Assembly: GCA_965222895.1 (NCBI GenBank)
Contig: CBDCVB010000001.1
Span: 496,001-560,000, forward strand
Reading direction: 5' to 3'
Source: Bin87 sp965222895
GTDB lineage: Bacteria > Chloroflexota > Dehalococcoidia > Lucifugimonadales > UBA3495
Length of the DNA: 64,000 nucleotides
Part shown: positions 7,346-16,981 of the stretch, one piece after another
Position numbering within the stretch: position 1 is the first letter of the stretch
How the letters are laid out: each line of letters opens with the position of its first letter
Made by a program: the position numbers and the translations under genes
The notes under the pieces: generated by a model
Database searches by the model: none
Told to the model about the DNA's origin: nothing
Seen by the model: the letters and a program-made list of their open reading frames with translations, nothing else

Positions 7346-8664
7346 ATTTTGCATTGAGTCTGGCCGGATTGCGCCGATTCTGGATCGTGCCGTTGGCGGC
7401 GTTGGCGCTGGCCGTTGGCGGAATGCTGGGTTGTTCGTCTGATCTGACGGGCGGTGATCCGGGTGTGGAGGCGGCGCGGATGGGTGTCGGGCCGGTTCAG
7501 ACTGGGCCGGTGTCGGCGGCTCAACCGGGAGTAACGCCATCGGGAATTGCGGAGCCGGGAACTACGGAACCCGGAGTTGGGGAGACCAGCATAAGCTTCG
7601 GGCAGTCGGCGGCGTTCAGCGGGCCGGCGCGAGAGCTGGGGCAGAATATGCGCCTGGGCATTGAGGCTGCTTTCCATGAGGTCAACCGGCGGGGGGGCGT
7701 TCACGGTCGGCAGTTGCTGCTGGCATCCCTGGACGACGCCTACGAACCGGAGGCGGCCATCGCCAATACCCAGCGCTTTATCGAGCAGGATACGGTATTT
7801 GCGTTGATTGGAGCGGTGGGCACGCCAACGTCGCGTTCGGCGGTTCCGGTGGCCGCCGCCGCTGGGGTACCGTATATCGCTCCGTTCACCGGCGCCGCCT
7901 TTTTGAGGGACCCCAAGTGGGACAACGTGATCAACCTGAGGGCATCTTACGACCAGGAAACCGAGGAAATGGTGGCCCGTATGACCGAAGATCTGGGGAT
8001 TGAACGGATCGCAATCATGTACCAGGACGATTCCTTCGGGCGGGCGGGTTACGAGGGGGTGCGGGCGGCGCTAGCTCGGCGCGACATGACCCTGGTGGGT
8101 ATTGGGATTTATCCCCGCAACACTACGGCGGTGAAGACGGCGCTGCTGGATTTGCAACTCGTTCCCGCAGAAGCGGTAATTTTGATTGGCGCTTACGAAC
8201 CCGTGGGGACCCTGATCTCCTGGGCGCGACACGTTCGGATGGACGGTTTCTTTTTCACGCTGTCCTTCGCGGGCAGCAACGCTTTGGCCGAACAATTGGG
8301 GGACGGCTCGTGGGAAGTTTATGTGACGCAGGTGGTACCCTTTCCGACGGACGACGCGCTGCCGGTAGCGTCCAGATACCGGCGGGCGTTGGCGGAGTTT
8401 GCGCCGGACGCTGCGCCGGGGTTCGTGTCGTTTGAGGGGTATTTGGCCGGGCGGTTGGCTATCTTCGGATTGGAAAGCTGTGGCCGGGCGGTTAATCGGT
8501 CGTGCTTTCTGGAGAGTTTTGGGCGGGCTGATGCCATTGACATCGACGGGTTTCAACTCGGCTACGGGGATGGCGACAACCAGGGATCAGACGCGGTGTT
8601 TCTGACGAAAATCGGTGAAGATCGCAGCTACTATCCGGTGAGCACGCTGCTGGATGGGCGGTAG
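7342..8664 (+). CDS. ABC-type branched-chain amino acid/amide ligand-binding lipoprotein (periplasmic-binding fold type I)
   Basis: 440 residues. The signal peptide ends in a lipobox, GGMLGC (Cys30), followed by a Pro/Gly/Thr-rich linker (to about residue 75) and a Leu/Ile/Val-binding-protein domain: FGQSAAFSGPARELGQNM, GRQLLLASLDDAYEPE, and ALIGAVGTPTSRSAVPVAA. Members usually deliver ligand to a permease, but no permease or ATPase gene is adjacent. It lies between the partner-switch kinase and a membrane histidine kinase with overlapping or 11-bp junctions, so a sensory role (presenting ligand to the kinase) is the more likely reading. That is inference. Confidence 0.88.
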   Translation: MNFALSLAGLRRFWIVPLAALALAVGGMLGCSSDLTGGDPGVEAARMGVGPVQTGPVSAAQPGVTPSGIAEPGTTEPGVGETSISFGQSAAFSGPARELGQNMRLGIEAAFHEVNRRGGVHGRQLLLASLDDAYEPEAAIANTQRFIEQDTVFALIGAVGTPTSRSAVPVAAAAGVPYIAPFTGAAFLRDPKWDNVINLRASYDQETEEMVARMTEDLGIERIAIMYQDDSFGRAGYEGVRAALARRDMTLVGIGIYPRNTTAVKTALLDLQLVPAEAVILIGAYEPVGTLISWARHVRMDGFFFTLSFAGSNALAEQLGDGSWEVYVTQVVPFPTDDALPVASRYRRALAEFAPDAAPGFVSFEGYLAGRLAIFGLESCGRAVNRSCFLESFGRADAIDIDGFQLGYGDGDNQGSDAVFLTKIGEDRSYYPVSTLLDGR

Positions 8665-8675
8665 TGGACGGTTAG

Positions 8676-10850
8676 ATGCGCTGGATTTTGCAACGTCGAT
8701 TTCGTCTGTCCGCCCAACTGTATGCCGGCATTGGCGGAGCCGTACTGCTCACAATTGCGGCCAGTTTGGTGGGCTGGTATTCCTTTGACCGGGTGGGCGA
8801 TGTACAAAGTAGGGTCAACGAAGGAACGGTGCCAGAGCTGGCGGCGGCGTTCGGTGTGGCCCGGTACAGCGGGACGCTGGTGGCGGCGGGAACGCGGCTG
8901 ATCGCGGCGGCGACACCGTCGGAAATTGAAAGCGTTGCCGACGGCATCGCACAGGCGCATCAGGCTTTCGAAGGGCAGCTGGCAACCCTGGAAAGATCGG
9001 ATTTGAGCGGTGAGCATCTGGGGCCGGTGCGAGCGCACGCGGACAGACTGATTGCCAACCTGGATGCCATCGGCGATGACAAAGCGAAACTCCTGGAGCT
9101 TGCTCAGCGGAGCGACGCGATGTGGGTGGAGCTGGCCGGATTGCGGAATCGACTGGACCGGGAGGTGATTCCCGGCATTGATGACCAATTGTTCTACACG
9201 ATGACGGGCTACCGGGAGCTGGGCGATACGCCCGTTTCACCTGCAGAACATTTTACGCCGGCGGAGTTCTACCGTTACCGCTATCTGGCCGAGCTGCAAA
9301 CTGACGGCAACATCGCAACCGAGCTGCTGGTTGGCGCGTTCAACCGGTCGGACGCATCGACGATGGAACCGCTGCGGGAACGTTTTGAAGCTGCCCGCTG
9401 GCGAATCGATCGCAACCTGTCCGCCCTGGAAGGTTCTGCCTTACACACGGAAGTGGCGCCGGTGTATGACCGGCTGTTTGAGTTGGGATTGGGTGCAGAC
9501 AGCGGGTTCGACCTGCTGGCGCAGCAGCTCCGATTGGCCCAGCATCAACTGGAACTGCGGGACGGCAACCGGGAAATCGCAGTGCGGCTGGTGGGTGAGG
9601 TTGACAGCCTGGTGGCGGCGTCGGAGGCGAGCGCTGCCGATGCAACGAGTGCGTCGGCGCAGGCGTTGTTGACCGGACGCACGCTGTTGCTGGCCATCAC
9701 CGGGGTCAGCATCGGGGGTGCGCTGCTGATTGCGTGGCTGTTCGTGGGGCGGGTGTTGCTGCGTCGTTTGCAGATACTGTCCGACTGGATGCGCCGCATG
9801 GCCGCCGGCGACCTGGAAGCACAGGTTGAAGTTGGGGGCCGGGACGAAATATCCGACATGGCGGCGGCGCTGGAGGTGTTTCGTCGCCACGCGCTGGAGG
9901 TGCAGCGGTTGAATCTGGTGGAGAAACTGGCTGCCGAGTTGCAGGATAAGAACGATGAGCTGGAGTCGGTGCTGGCCGAGCTGGAGCGGGCGCAGGATCA
10001 GATTGTGATGCGCGAGAAGCTGGCGGCGCTGGGCGAGTTGACCGCCGGAGTGGCGCACGAAATCAGGAACCCGCTGAATTTCGTCAAGAATTTTTCCGAG
10101 GGGTCGGAGGACCTGCTGGCTGAATTGCAGGAAACGCTGGAGGAAAACATCGACAAGCTGGATGAGGGTCAGCGGGCGCTGGTTCGGGAAATTGCGTCGG
10201 ATCTCAACGAGAATCTGGGGCGCATTCGTTCCCACGGAGAGCGGGCCGACCGGATCGTGAGCGATATGCTGATGATGGGACGGGGCGGCGGGGAGCAGCA
10301 GCCCACCGACATCAACCGGCTGCTGGATCAGAATGCGCGGCTGGCGTACCACAGCGCGCGGGCATCCGACGAGGATTTTCAGCTGAGCTGGCGGGAAGAC
10401 CTTGACCCAGAGGTGGGTGAGGTATCCGTGGTTCCGCAGGATCTGGGTCGGGTATTTCTCAATGTTGTGAGCAACGCCTGCTACGCCACCGCGGAGAAAC
10501 GCCTGGCGGCTGGACTGGCGGCCTCCTTCCAACCGACGCTGTGGCTAACGACGCGGCGTGAGGCAGAACAGGTGGAGGTTCGAATCAGGGATAACGGGAA
10601 TGGCATACCGGCCGACTTGGTGGACAAGATTTTCAATCCGTTTTTCACGACCAAACCCACCGACCGCGGCACCGGGTTGGGGCTGGCAATTTCCAACGAC
10701 ATTGTGCGGCAGCACGGCGGAACGATCCGGGTAAACTCTGAACCCGGCGAGTTCACCGAAATGATTATCGTGCTGCCCCGGTCTCCGAGCCTGGGGGTAA
10801 CCCAAGGTGCGCCGGATGAGCTGGAAGCGGCGGTGGGAGACGGTACATAG
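8676..10850 (+). CDS. Membrane sensor histidine kinase (HAMP, HisKA, HATPase)
   Basis: 724 residues. An N-terminal membrane helix (QLYAGIGGAVLLTIAASLVG), about 300 residues of helical extracytoplasmic sensor resembling TorS-type modules, a second membrane helix (LLLAITGVSIGGALLIAWLF), HAMP (RMAAGDLEAQVEVGGRDEIS), a coiled coil, HisKA with phosphoacceptor His461 in GVAHEIRNPLNF, and HATPase with N box FLNVVSNACYAT, G1 IRDNGNGIP and G2 GTGLGLAISNDIV. There is no receiver of its own, so the receiver-PP2C protein two genes upstream is the obvious partner. The 3' end converges on the DUF502 gene 25 bp away. Confidence 0.93.
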   Translation: MRWILQRRFRLSAQLYAGIGGAVLLTIAASLVGWYSFDRVGDVQSRVNEGTVPELAAAFGVARYSGTLVAAGTRLIAAATPSEIESVADGIAQAHQAFEGQLATLERSDLSGEHLGPVRAHADRLIANLDAIGDDKAKLLELAQRSDAMWVELAGLRNRLDREVIPGIDDQLFYTMTGYRELGDTPVSPAEHFTPAEFYRYRYLAELQTDGNIATELLVGAFNRSDASTMEPLRERFEAARWRIDRNLSALEGSALHTEVAPVYDRLFELGLGADSGFDLLAQQLRLAQHQLELRDGNREIAVRLVGEVDSLVAASEASAADATSASAQALLTGRTLLLAITGVSIGGALLIAWLFVGRVLLRRLQILSDWMRRMAAGDLEAQVEVGGRDEISDMAAALEVFRRHALEVQRLNLVEKLAAELQDKNDELESVLAELERAQDQIVMREKLAALGELTAGVAHEIRNPLNFVKNFSEGSEDLLAELQETLEENIDKLDEGQRALVREIASDLNENLGRIRSHGERADRIVSDMLMMGRGGGEQQPTDINRLLDQNARLAYHSARASDEDFQLSWREDLDPEVGEVSVVPQDLGRVFLNVVSNACYATAEKRLAAGLAASFQPTLWLTTRREAEQVEVRIRDNGNGIPADLVDKIFNPFFTTKPTDRGTGLGLAISNDIVRQHGGTIRVNSEPGEFTEMIIVLPRSPSLGVTQGAPDELEAAVGDGT

Positions 10851-10875
10851 TCCAACGGCAGGGAATGCGGTGCAA

Positions 10876-11598
10876 TCAGCCCCGGTCGGTTTCAAACCGG
10901 CCGACGAGTTCGCCATCGTCGCGCACCCGGGGGACGCGGGCCAGGCTTATGGAATCGGGCAGGACGATGCCGCCGGAAAACACCAACCGCATGGCATCCT
11001 CAACTGTGATGTCGGTTTCCATCAGATCGTCTTCCATGACGAATGCCAGGTTGCCCGACGTGGGGTTGGGCACGGTTGGGATGTAGACGACCACCATGGA
11101 TTGTTGCGTGGACTCCGAGTAGGCCAGGCCGGTTACGAAACCGAGGGCAACCATGTGGTCGCGCGGCCACTCGATGAACACTACCCGGCTGAACCGGTAT
11201 TGCGAGGTTAGGGACGTGGAAACCTGTTGGGTAACCCCGTAGATGGTTTTAACCACCGGGATACTGTTCAACAGCGCGTTCTTCGCCGTCATGACGGATC
11301 GACCGACCCGGTTGGAAATCAGCAGTCCGACCAGATATAAAATGACGATGCCGGCGATGAGGCCGATACCCGGGAAGTCCCAGGGTTGGCCTTTCACGAA
11401 GGCCAAGGGTCTGACGAAACGGTCGGCGTATCCGATGCCGACGGACAGGACGATGATGGTGACCAGCAGCGGCACCATCTCCATGAGGCCGCTCAACGTG
11501 GTTGCCTGGACGTGGTCCTCGACACGATGGAGAAAGCTAAACCTGCGTTTGAGCGGCGGTTCGATATTGATCGTTTGGCCGCTCCGGTTGTTGTCCAC
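10876..11598 (-). CDS. DUF502 family membrane protein
   Basis: 240 residues, close to the family norm. It has two membrane helices (METVPLLVTI-type segment near residue 45 and IGLIAGIVILYLVGLLISN), then conserved DUF502 motifs: PVVKTIYGVTQQV, VVFIEWPRDHMVALGFVTG, VYIPTVPNPTSGNLAFV. Function is unknown; plant relatives are COV-like membrane proteins. The GTG at 11598 has a perfect ggagga Shine-Dalgarno 8 bp upstream. Longer in-frame starts would translate the palindromic repeat D upstream and are rejected. Confidence 0.85.
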   Translation of the reverse strand: MDNNRSGQTINIEPPLKRRFSFLHRVEDHVQATTLSGLMEMVPLLVTIIVLSVGIGYADRFVRPLAFVKGQPWDFPGIGLIAGIVILYLVGLLISNRVGRSVMTAKNALLNSIPVVKTIYGVTQQVSTSLTSQYRFSRVVFIEWPRDHMVALGFVTGLAYSESTQQSMVVVYIPTVPNPTSGNLAFVMEDDLMETDITVEDAMRLVFSGGIVLPDSISLARVPRVRDDGELVGRFETDRG

Positions 11599-11754
11599 CT
11601 GGTTTCCTCCGCACGGGGCGCTGGTACTGGGGGCGCTGGTACTGGATGAAGCGCGTCTGGATGCCGACAGTGTACACCAGCGGGAACCGGGCCTAACGGT
11701 ATGGCCGGGATACGGGGCTTTCAAGGGGGATTGTGGCCTCACGCGCACCCACTT

Positions 11755-11863
11755 TGTCATTGCGAGCGTAGCGTGGCAATCCCGTCGCGGTAGCAAAGGC
11801 GGTTCGTCGACGTGCGCTCAGCCTCGTCGAGATTGCCACGTCGCTGTGCTCCTCGCAATGACA
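11755..11863. repeat. Palindromic MITE-like repeat, copy D
   Basis: Bounded by tgtcattgcgag/ctcgcaatgaca, with the outer motifs cctcacgcgcacccacttt and gcgggtacgagtgagg giving an extended inverted repeat of about 25 bp on each side. This is one of the best-preserved copies. It lies upstream of the DUF502 gene. Confidence 0.88.
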
Positions 11864-11913
11864 GATTGCAGCGGGTACGAGTGAGGACGCAGGGCCTTTT
11901 GATTGTGCCCTAA

Positions 11914-12022
11914 TGTCATTGCGAGCGTAGTGTGGCAATCCCGTCGCCGTAGCAAAGGCGGTTCGCTGACGCGTGTTCAACCTCGTCGCGATTGCCACGT
12001 CGCTGTGCTCCTCGCAATGACA
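11914..12022. repeat. Palindromic MITE-like repeat, copy E
   Basis: Same 109-bp core as copy D, 50 bp away in the same orientation. The right outer motif gcgggtacgcgtgag is intact and the left one is decayed (gattgtgccctaa). Copies D and E together fill most of the gene-free stretch between the DUF502 gene and the thiC leader. Confidence 0.88.
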
Positions 12023-12052
12023 AAGCGGGTACGCGTGAGTTAGGGGCGGTGG

Positions 12053-12082
12053 TTGACAAGTCTGGAATGGGGTGCGTATGAT
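12053..12082 (+). promoter_or_regulatory. Sigma70-type promoter of thiC
   Basis: A perfect ttgaca is followed after 18 bp by tatgat. The predicted start site near 12089 is just upstream of the TPP riboswitch. It begins 30 bp beyond the end of repeat E. Confidence 0.75.
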
Positions 12083-12126
12083 GGCCCTACCCGGGGAACC
12101 GGGGTTAACAACAGAAGCCGTAGGGC

Positions 12127-12223
12127 ACGTAGGGGAGCTCGGTTGAGCCGGGCTGAGAGGGAGACCACAATGTCTCCGACCCTTGCGAACCTGATCTGGG
12201 TAATGCCAGCGTAGGGAATCGAG
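12127..12223 (+). promoter_or_regulatory. TPP riboswitch (THI element)
   Basis: The conserved aptamer core is present: ggggagc followed by ggctgagaggg, then gacccttgcgaacctgat and ctgggtaatgccagcgtagg. These are the P2/P4/P5 and pyrophosphate-sensor landmarks of thiamine-pyrophosphate riboswitches. It is followed by a strong terminator hairpin and then thiC, so TPP binding probably favours premature termination. Confidence 0.96.
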
Positions 12224-12244
12224 GCTTGTAGGTTAGCCAATGAC

Positions 12245-12279
12245 GGGCCGCCAACTTTTTACGTTGGCGGCCCATTTTG
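12245..12279 (+). terminator. Riboswitch-linked intrinsic terminator upstream of thiC
   Basis: A perfect 11-bp stem gggccgccaac / gttggcggccc with a 7-nt loop is followed by attttgttg. It lies about 20 bp after the TPP aptamer and 40 bp before the thiC start, the usual position of the expression platform. Confidence 0.85.
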
Positions 12280-12318
12280 TTGCGGCCCAATATAGCCCAC
12301 ATATTGAGGAGGCGCGTA

Positions 12319-14082
<1,764 letters not shown>

Positions 14083-14107
14083 GAGGTAGCGCCGCCCTCA
14101 CGACAAA

Positions 14108-14139
14108 CCCCTCTCCCATAAAGGGAGAGGGGCTTTTTT
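14108..14139 (+). terminator. Intrinsic terminator of thiC, built from a dispersed repeat
   Basis: A 10-bp stem cccctctccc / gggagagggg with a 5-nt loop is followed by ctttttt. The stem is the hairpin core of the dispersed repeat seen at 1121-1186 and inside ybeY, so a mobile repeat has apparently supplied the terminator. Confidence 0.88.
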
Positions 14140-14142
14140 GGG

Positions 14143-15096
14143 TTACTCGGCGTCGGGGTGGGTGGTTATAAAGCGGGCGGCGCGTTCCGGGTCCACGTGG
14201 GGAGCGCGCACTTCTACGCCGGCCTGTTCTTCCTGCAGTCGCACGGTGCTGCTGCTGTCGGAGCTGGCCCAACCCCGGTTCATGGCGGTGAGGGATATTT
14301 GCTGGGCCAGGGTGGACATGGGCATGGGTACGTTGTACTCGCGGGCCAGTTCAGTAGCCAGGGAGATGTCCTTGTGGGCCAGGTTAAGGGCGAAGCTGGC
14401 CGGCTCATATTCACCGCGGAACATGGTGCGGACGAGTCCTTCATGGAGGAAGGACATACGGCCGAGCGCGCCGCGACGCACGCACTCCCACAGGGGTTCA
14501 GGGTCAACACCGGCCTTTACGCCCAAGGTGAGTCCTTCGGCAATGGCCTGGCGCACGCTGTGGCCGATCATGTTGTGCACCAGCTTGGCCACGCTGCCGG
14601 CTCCAATCTCGCCAGCGTAGAAAACCTTGTCGCCAAAGGCGTCCAACACCGGCTTCACCCGGTCGAACACCTCCCGGTCGCCGCCGACCATGACGGCCAG
14701 GTTGCCCGACGCCGCGCCCGTCTTGCCGCCGCTGACCGGGGCGTCCAGGACGAAGGCCCCTTTGGCGCGGAACTGGGGTTCAATCTCTCGTATGAGCGTG
14801 GGCCGGCTGGACGACAGGTCGATGTAGACGCTGCCCGGGCGAATGCCTTCCAGCACCCCTGATTCGCCCAGGGAAACCGACTCCACTTCGTAGGGGCCGG
14901 GCAGCGACGTGAAGGTGATGTCGCTGGCCGCGGCGACTTCGGCGGGGGTGTTGGCGAGGCGCGCGCCGCCTTCCAGCAGGGGCCGGGCAGCCTCTTCGCG
15001 CAGGTCGTATACGACCATCGAATAGCCGGCCTTTTGTATGTTGGCGGACATACCGCCGCCCATGTTGCCCAGTCCGATAAATCCTACCGTTTCCAT
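14143..15096 (-). CDS. NAD(P)-dependent beta-hydroxyacid dehydrogenase (3-hydroxyisobutyrate dehydrogenase family)
   Basis: 317 residues. The N-terminal Rossmann domain begins GFIGLGNMGGGM (GxGxxG). DAPVSGGKTGAASG is the substrate-binding motif, and GAGSVAKLVHNMI contains the catalytic lysine, followed by the all-helical C-terminal domain (AHKDISLATELA). Family members oxidise 3-hydroxyisobutyrate, tartronate semialdehyde (reductively), or related short hydroxyacids; the substrate cannot be chosen from sequence. The stop converges on the thiC terminator. The start ATG has an aggag box about 12 bp upstream. Confidence 0.88.
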   Translation of the reverse strand: METVGFIGLGNMGGGMSANIQKAGYSMVVYDLREEAARPLLEGGARLANTPAEVAAASDITFTSLPGPYEVESVSLGESGVLEGIRPGSVYIDLSSSRPTLIREIEPQFRAKGAFVLDAPVSGGKTGAASGNLAVMVGGDREVFDRVKPVLDAFGDKVFYAGEIGAGSVAKLVHNMIGHSVRQAIAEGLTLGVKAGVDPEPLWECVRRGALGRMSFLHEGLVRTMFRGEYEPASFALNLAHKDISLATELAREYNVPMPMSTLAQQISLTAMNRGWASSDSSSTVRLQEEQAGVEVRAPHVDPERAARFITTHPDAE

Positions 15097-15284
15097 GACG
15101 ATACCTCGCTCCTGAGTGGGTTTGGTGTGGGTTTTGATGTGGCCGGCAGTATACCCTAACGTGTGTTGGAGAACGGTGGACGGTGTTAAAGAACCGTGGA
15201 CGACGACCGTGGGGCAACCTTGACGATAAGGAGCCAGCGTCGCACAATGATAGGTGCGTCAGGTTGGGATAGACGTAGCGCAAT

Positions 15285-15358
15285 TGCCCCGTGGTGTAGT
15301 GGTAGCACGTCAGCCTTTGGAGCTGTAAGCCCTGGTTCGAACCCAGGCGGGGCAGCCA
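15285..15358 (+). tRNA. tRNA-Gln (UUG)
   Basis: Cloverleaf with acceptor tgccccg/cggggca, D arm ggtgtagtggtagcac, anticodon loop ctttgga (anticodon TTG) and T arm cctggttcgaacccagg. Discriminator G and CCA are encoded. Confidence 0.95.
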
Positions 15359-15500
15359 GACAACTGCTTTTGAGGGAGTTTTCCCTCACTTGGCTGGGCC
15401 CGTGCCGTTGGCCGGCTGTGGGTGGCACCCGGATGTCTCTGGGGCGGGATGCGCGTACCGAGGGGAGGGCCAGTCGCCGGTGCGCGGCGAGTCGGTGGGT

Positions 15501-16292
15501 TCAGGGGCTGCCGGCGGACCTGCCGCCATCTACCATGTACACGCCGCCGGTGCAAAAGCTGCTTTCGTCACTGGCGAGGAAGAGCATCAGCCTGGCCACT
15601 TCCTCAGGGTTGCCGTAGCGTCGCAACGGAATACGTGCCGCAGCAGCCTGCTTCGTCCGTTCGACGGTTACCGTCGCGTCGTCCAGCGCGGCAACGCGCA
15701 TCTCCTCTATAGAACGCATCATTCGCGTCTCGATGGGCGCAGGATTGACGGTATTGACCCTGATTCCCAGGGGTGCGCCCTCCAGGGCGGCGGTGCGCAT
15801 GAGGCCGATGACGGCGTGTTTGCTGGTGGTGTAGGCCGACATATCAGCGCTGCCACCGATGCCGGCGGTGGAGGACGTAATGACGATGCTGCCGCCGCCG
15901 CGTTCCCGCATGGCAGGGACAACGTACTTGATGCCCAACCAGACCCCGCGCACGTTGACCGCCATTACACGATCGAACACATCGATGGGATAGTCGGGTA
16001 TCGGGGATATGGAACCTTCAATCCCGGCATTGGCCAGATAAATATCAACGCCGCCCCAGCGGTCTACTGCGGCCTGGACGTAGCTTTGGGCTTGATCGGG
16101 TTGGGTTACATCGGCAGCGTGATAACTGGCCCGGTCTGCTCCGATTGACTGCACCGCATCCTGGAGGGCTGACTCGTCAAGGTCGACCAACACGACGCGC
16201 GCACCTTCATCGGCGAAGAGTTGGGACGCAGCCCGACCAATCCCCCCGGTTGCTCCCGTAATGAGGGCGACTTTTCCTTCTAGGCGAGACAT
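15501..16292 (-). CDS. Short-chain dehydrogenase/reductase (SDR), classical
   Basis: 263 residues. NAD(P)-binding ITGATGGIGRAA (TGxxxGIG), acidic residue after beta-2 (VLVDLDE, suggesting NAD preference), NAG motif LANAGIEG, catalytic Ser-Tyr-Lys in ITSSTAGIGG...YTTSK, and PG-like NPAPIETRM. The C-terminus CTGGVYMVDGG is typical of the 3-oxoacyl-ACP-reductase-like subfamily. The ATG at 16292 has a strong ggaggtg Shine-Dalgarno; an upstream in-frame start is not supported. Substrate unknown. Confidence 0.9.
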   Translation of the reverse strand: MSRLEGKVALITGATGGIGRAASQLFADEGARVVLVDLDESALQDAVQSIGADRASYHAADVTQPDQAQSYVQAAVDRWGGVDIYLANAGIEGSISPIPDYPIDVFDRVMAVNVRGVWLGIKYVVPAMRERGGGSIVITSSTAGIGGSADMSAYTTSKHAVIGLMRTAALEGAPLGIRVNTVNPAPIETRMMRSIEEMRVAALDDATVTVERTKQAAAARIPLRRYGNPEEVARLMLFLASDESSFCTGGVYMVDGGRSAGSP

Positions 16293-16456
16293 GTGGCACC
16301 TCCTCTCATCCGAGGTATCCACGCTGTTCCGGATCGAGACAGCGTAGCCATTATGGATCAACCATTATCCGGTAATTCGGCGACACACGCCCGGACAACT
16401 GGAACGACCCCGGGGGTCAAAGCCCGACTGACCGACGCTGTGCAGCTGGGAAGATG

Positions 16457-16533
16457 TGGTACCCCTGGAGGGACTCGAACCCCCGACGCGCGACTTAGGA
16501 CGCCGCCGCTCTATCCAACTGAGCTACAGGGGC
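16457..16533 (-). tRNA. tRNA-Arg (CCU)
   Basis: On the minus strand: acceptor gcccctg/caggggt with discriminator A and encoded CCA, D arm gctcagttggatagagc, anticodon stem-loop gcggc-gtcctaa-gtcgc (anticodon CCT), and T loop ttcgagt. It reads AGG codons. Confidence 0.95.
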
Positions 16534-16775
16534 AGGGTCGTGAGTGGTGGAGATAGCGGGATTGTTCACCACGGCCTTGCCAAGCACCGTTAACCACCAC
16601 ATCCATCGTGATTATAGCACGGAGGTTCCGCCACCAACCGCCTGCTCACGCTGGCAATCTCGATGGGGGTTATCCAAAGCTGGAGTATCGGCGGCTGGCG
16701 GGACGATGACAGGCGCACGAGGACTCCCATCTGTTAGAATGCCGCAAAACTGGAAATTACAACCAGAGGTTCATT

Positions 16776-16967
16776 ATGAAGCCCGGTGACTCTGTCGATG
16801 ATATATTTGCAGAATTGAGGGAACGGGCCGTCGCCGAGTTCGGAGAACGGCGCGCCGCCGAGTTGCAGGATGTCCTGGAACAGACGGCCCATCAAATTTG
16901 GGAAATCGACCAGGTTTCCGTGCATGTGGACCTGGAACCAGGTTTTTATCAATACACCGCCCATTGA
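16776..16967 (+). CDS. Small conserved-looking hypothetical protein upstream of amidase
   Basis: 63 residues, acidic and mostly helical, with no membrane segment (begins MKPGDSVDDIFAELRER, ends EPGFYQYTAH). The ATG is preceded by agaggt 6 bp upstream, and its stop is 14 bp from the amidase start, so it is probably co-transcribed with it. It may be a small partner of the amidase, but I recognise no family. Confidence 0.55.
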   Translation: MKPGDSVDDIFAELRERAVAEFGERRAAELQDVLEQTAHQIWEIDQVSVHVDLEPGFYQYTAH

Positions 16968-16981
16968 TTGCGAGGACGACG

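Noticed and set aside
9441..10532. Long minus-strand open frame (363 codons) opposite the histidine kinase
   Set aside because: It is antisense to clear HAMP/HisKA/HATPase motifs, has low-complexity Gln/Arg composition and no family features; typical GC-rich shadow.
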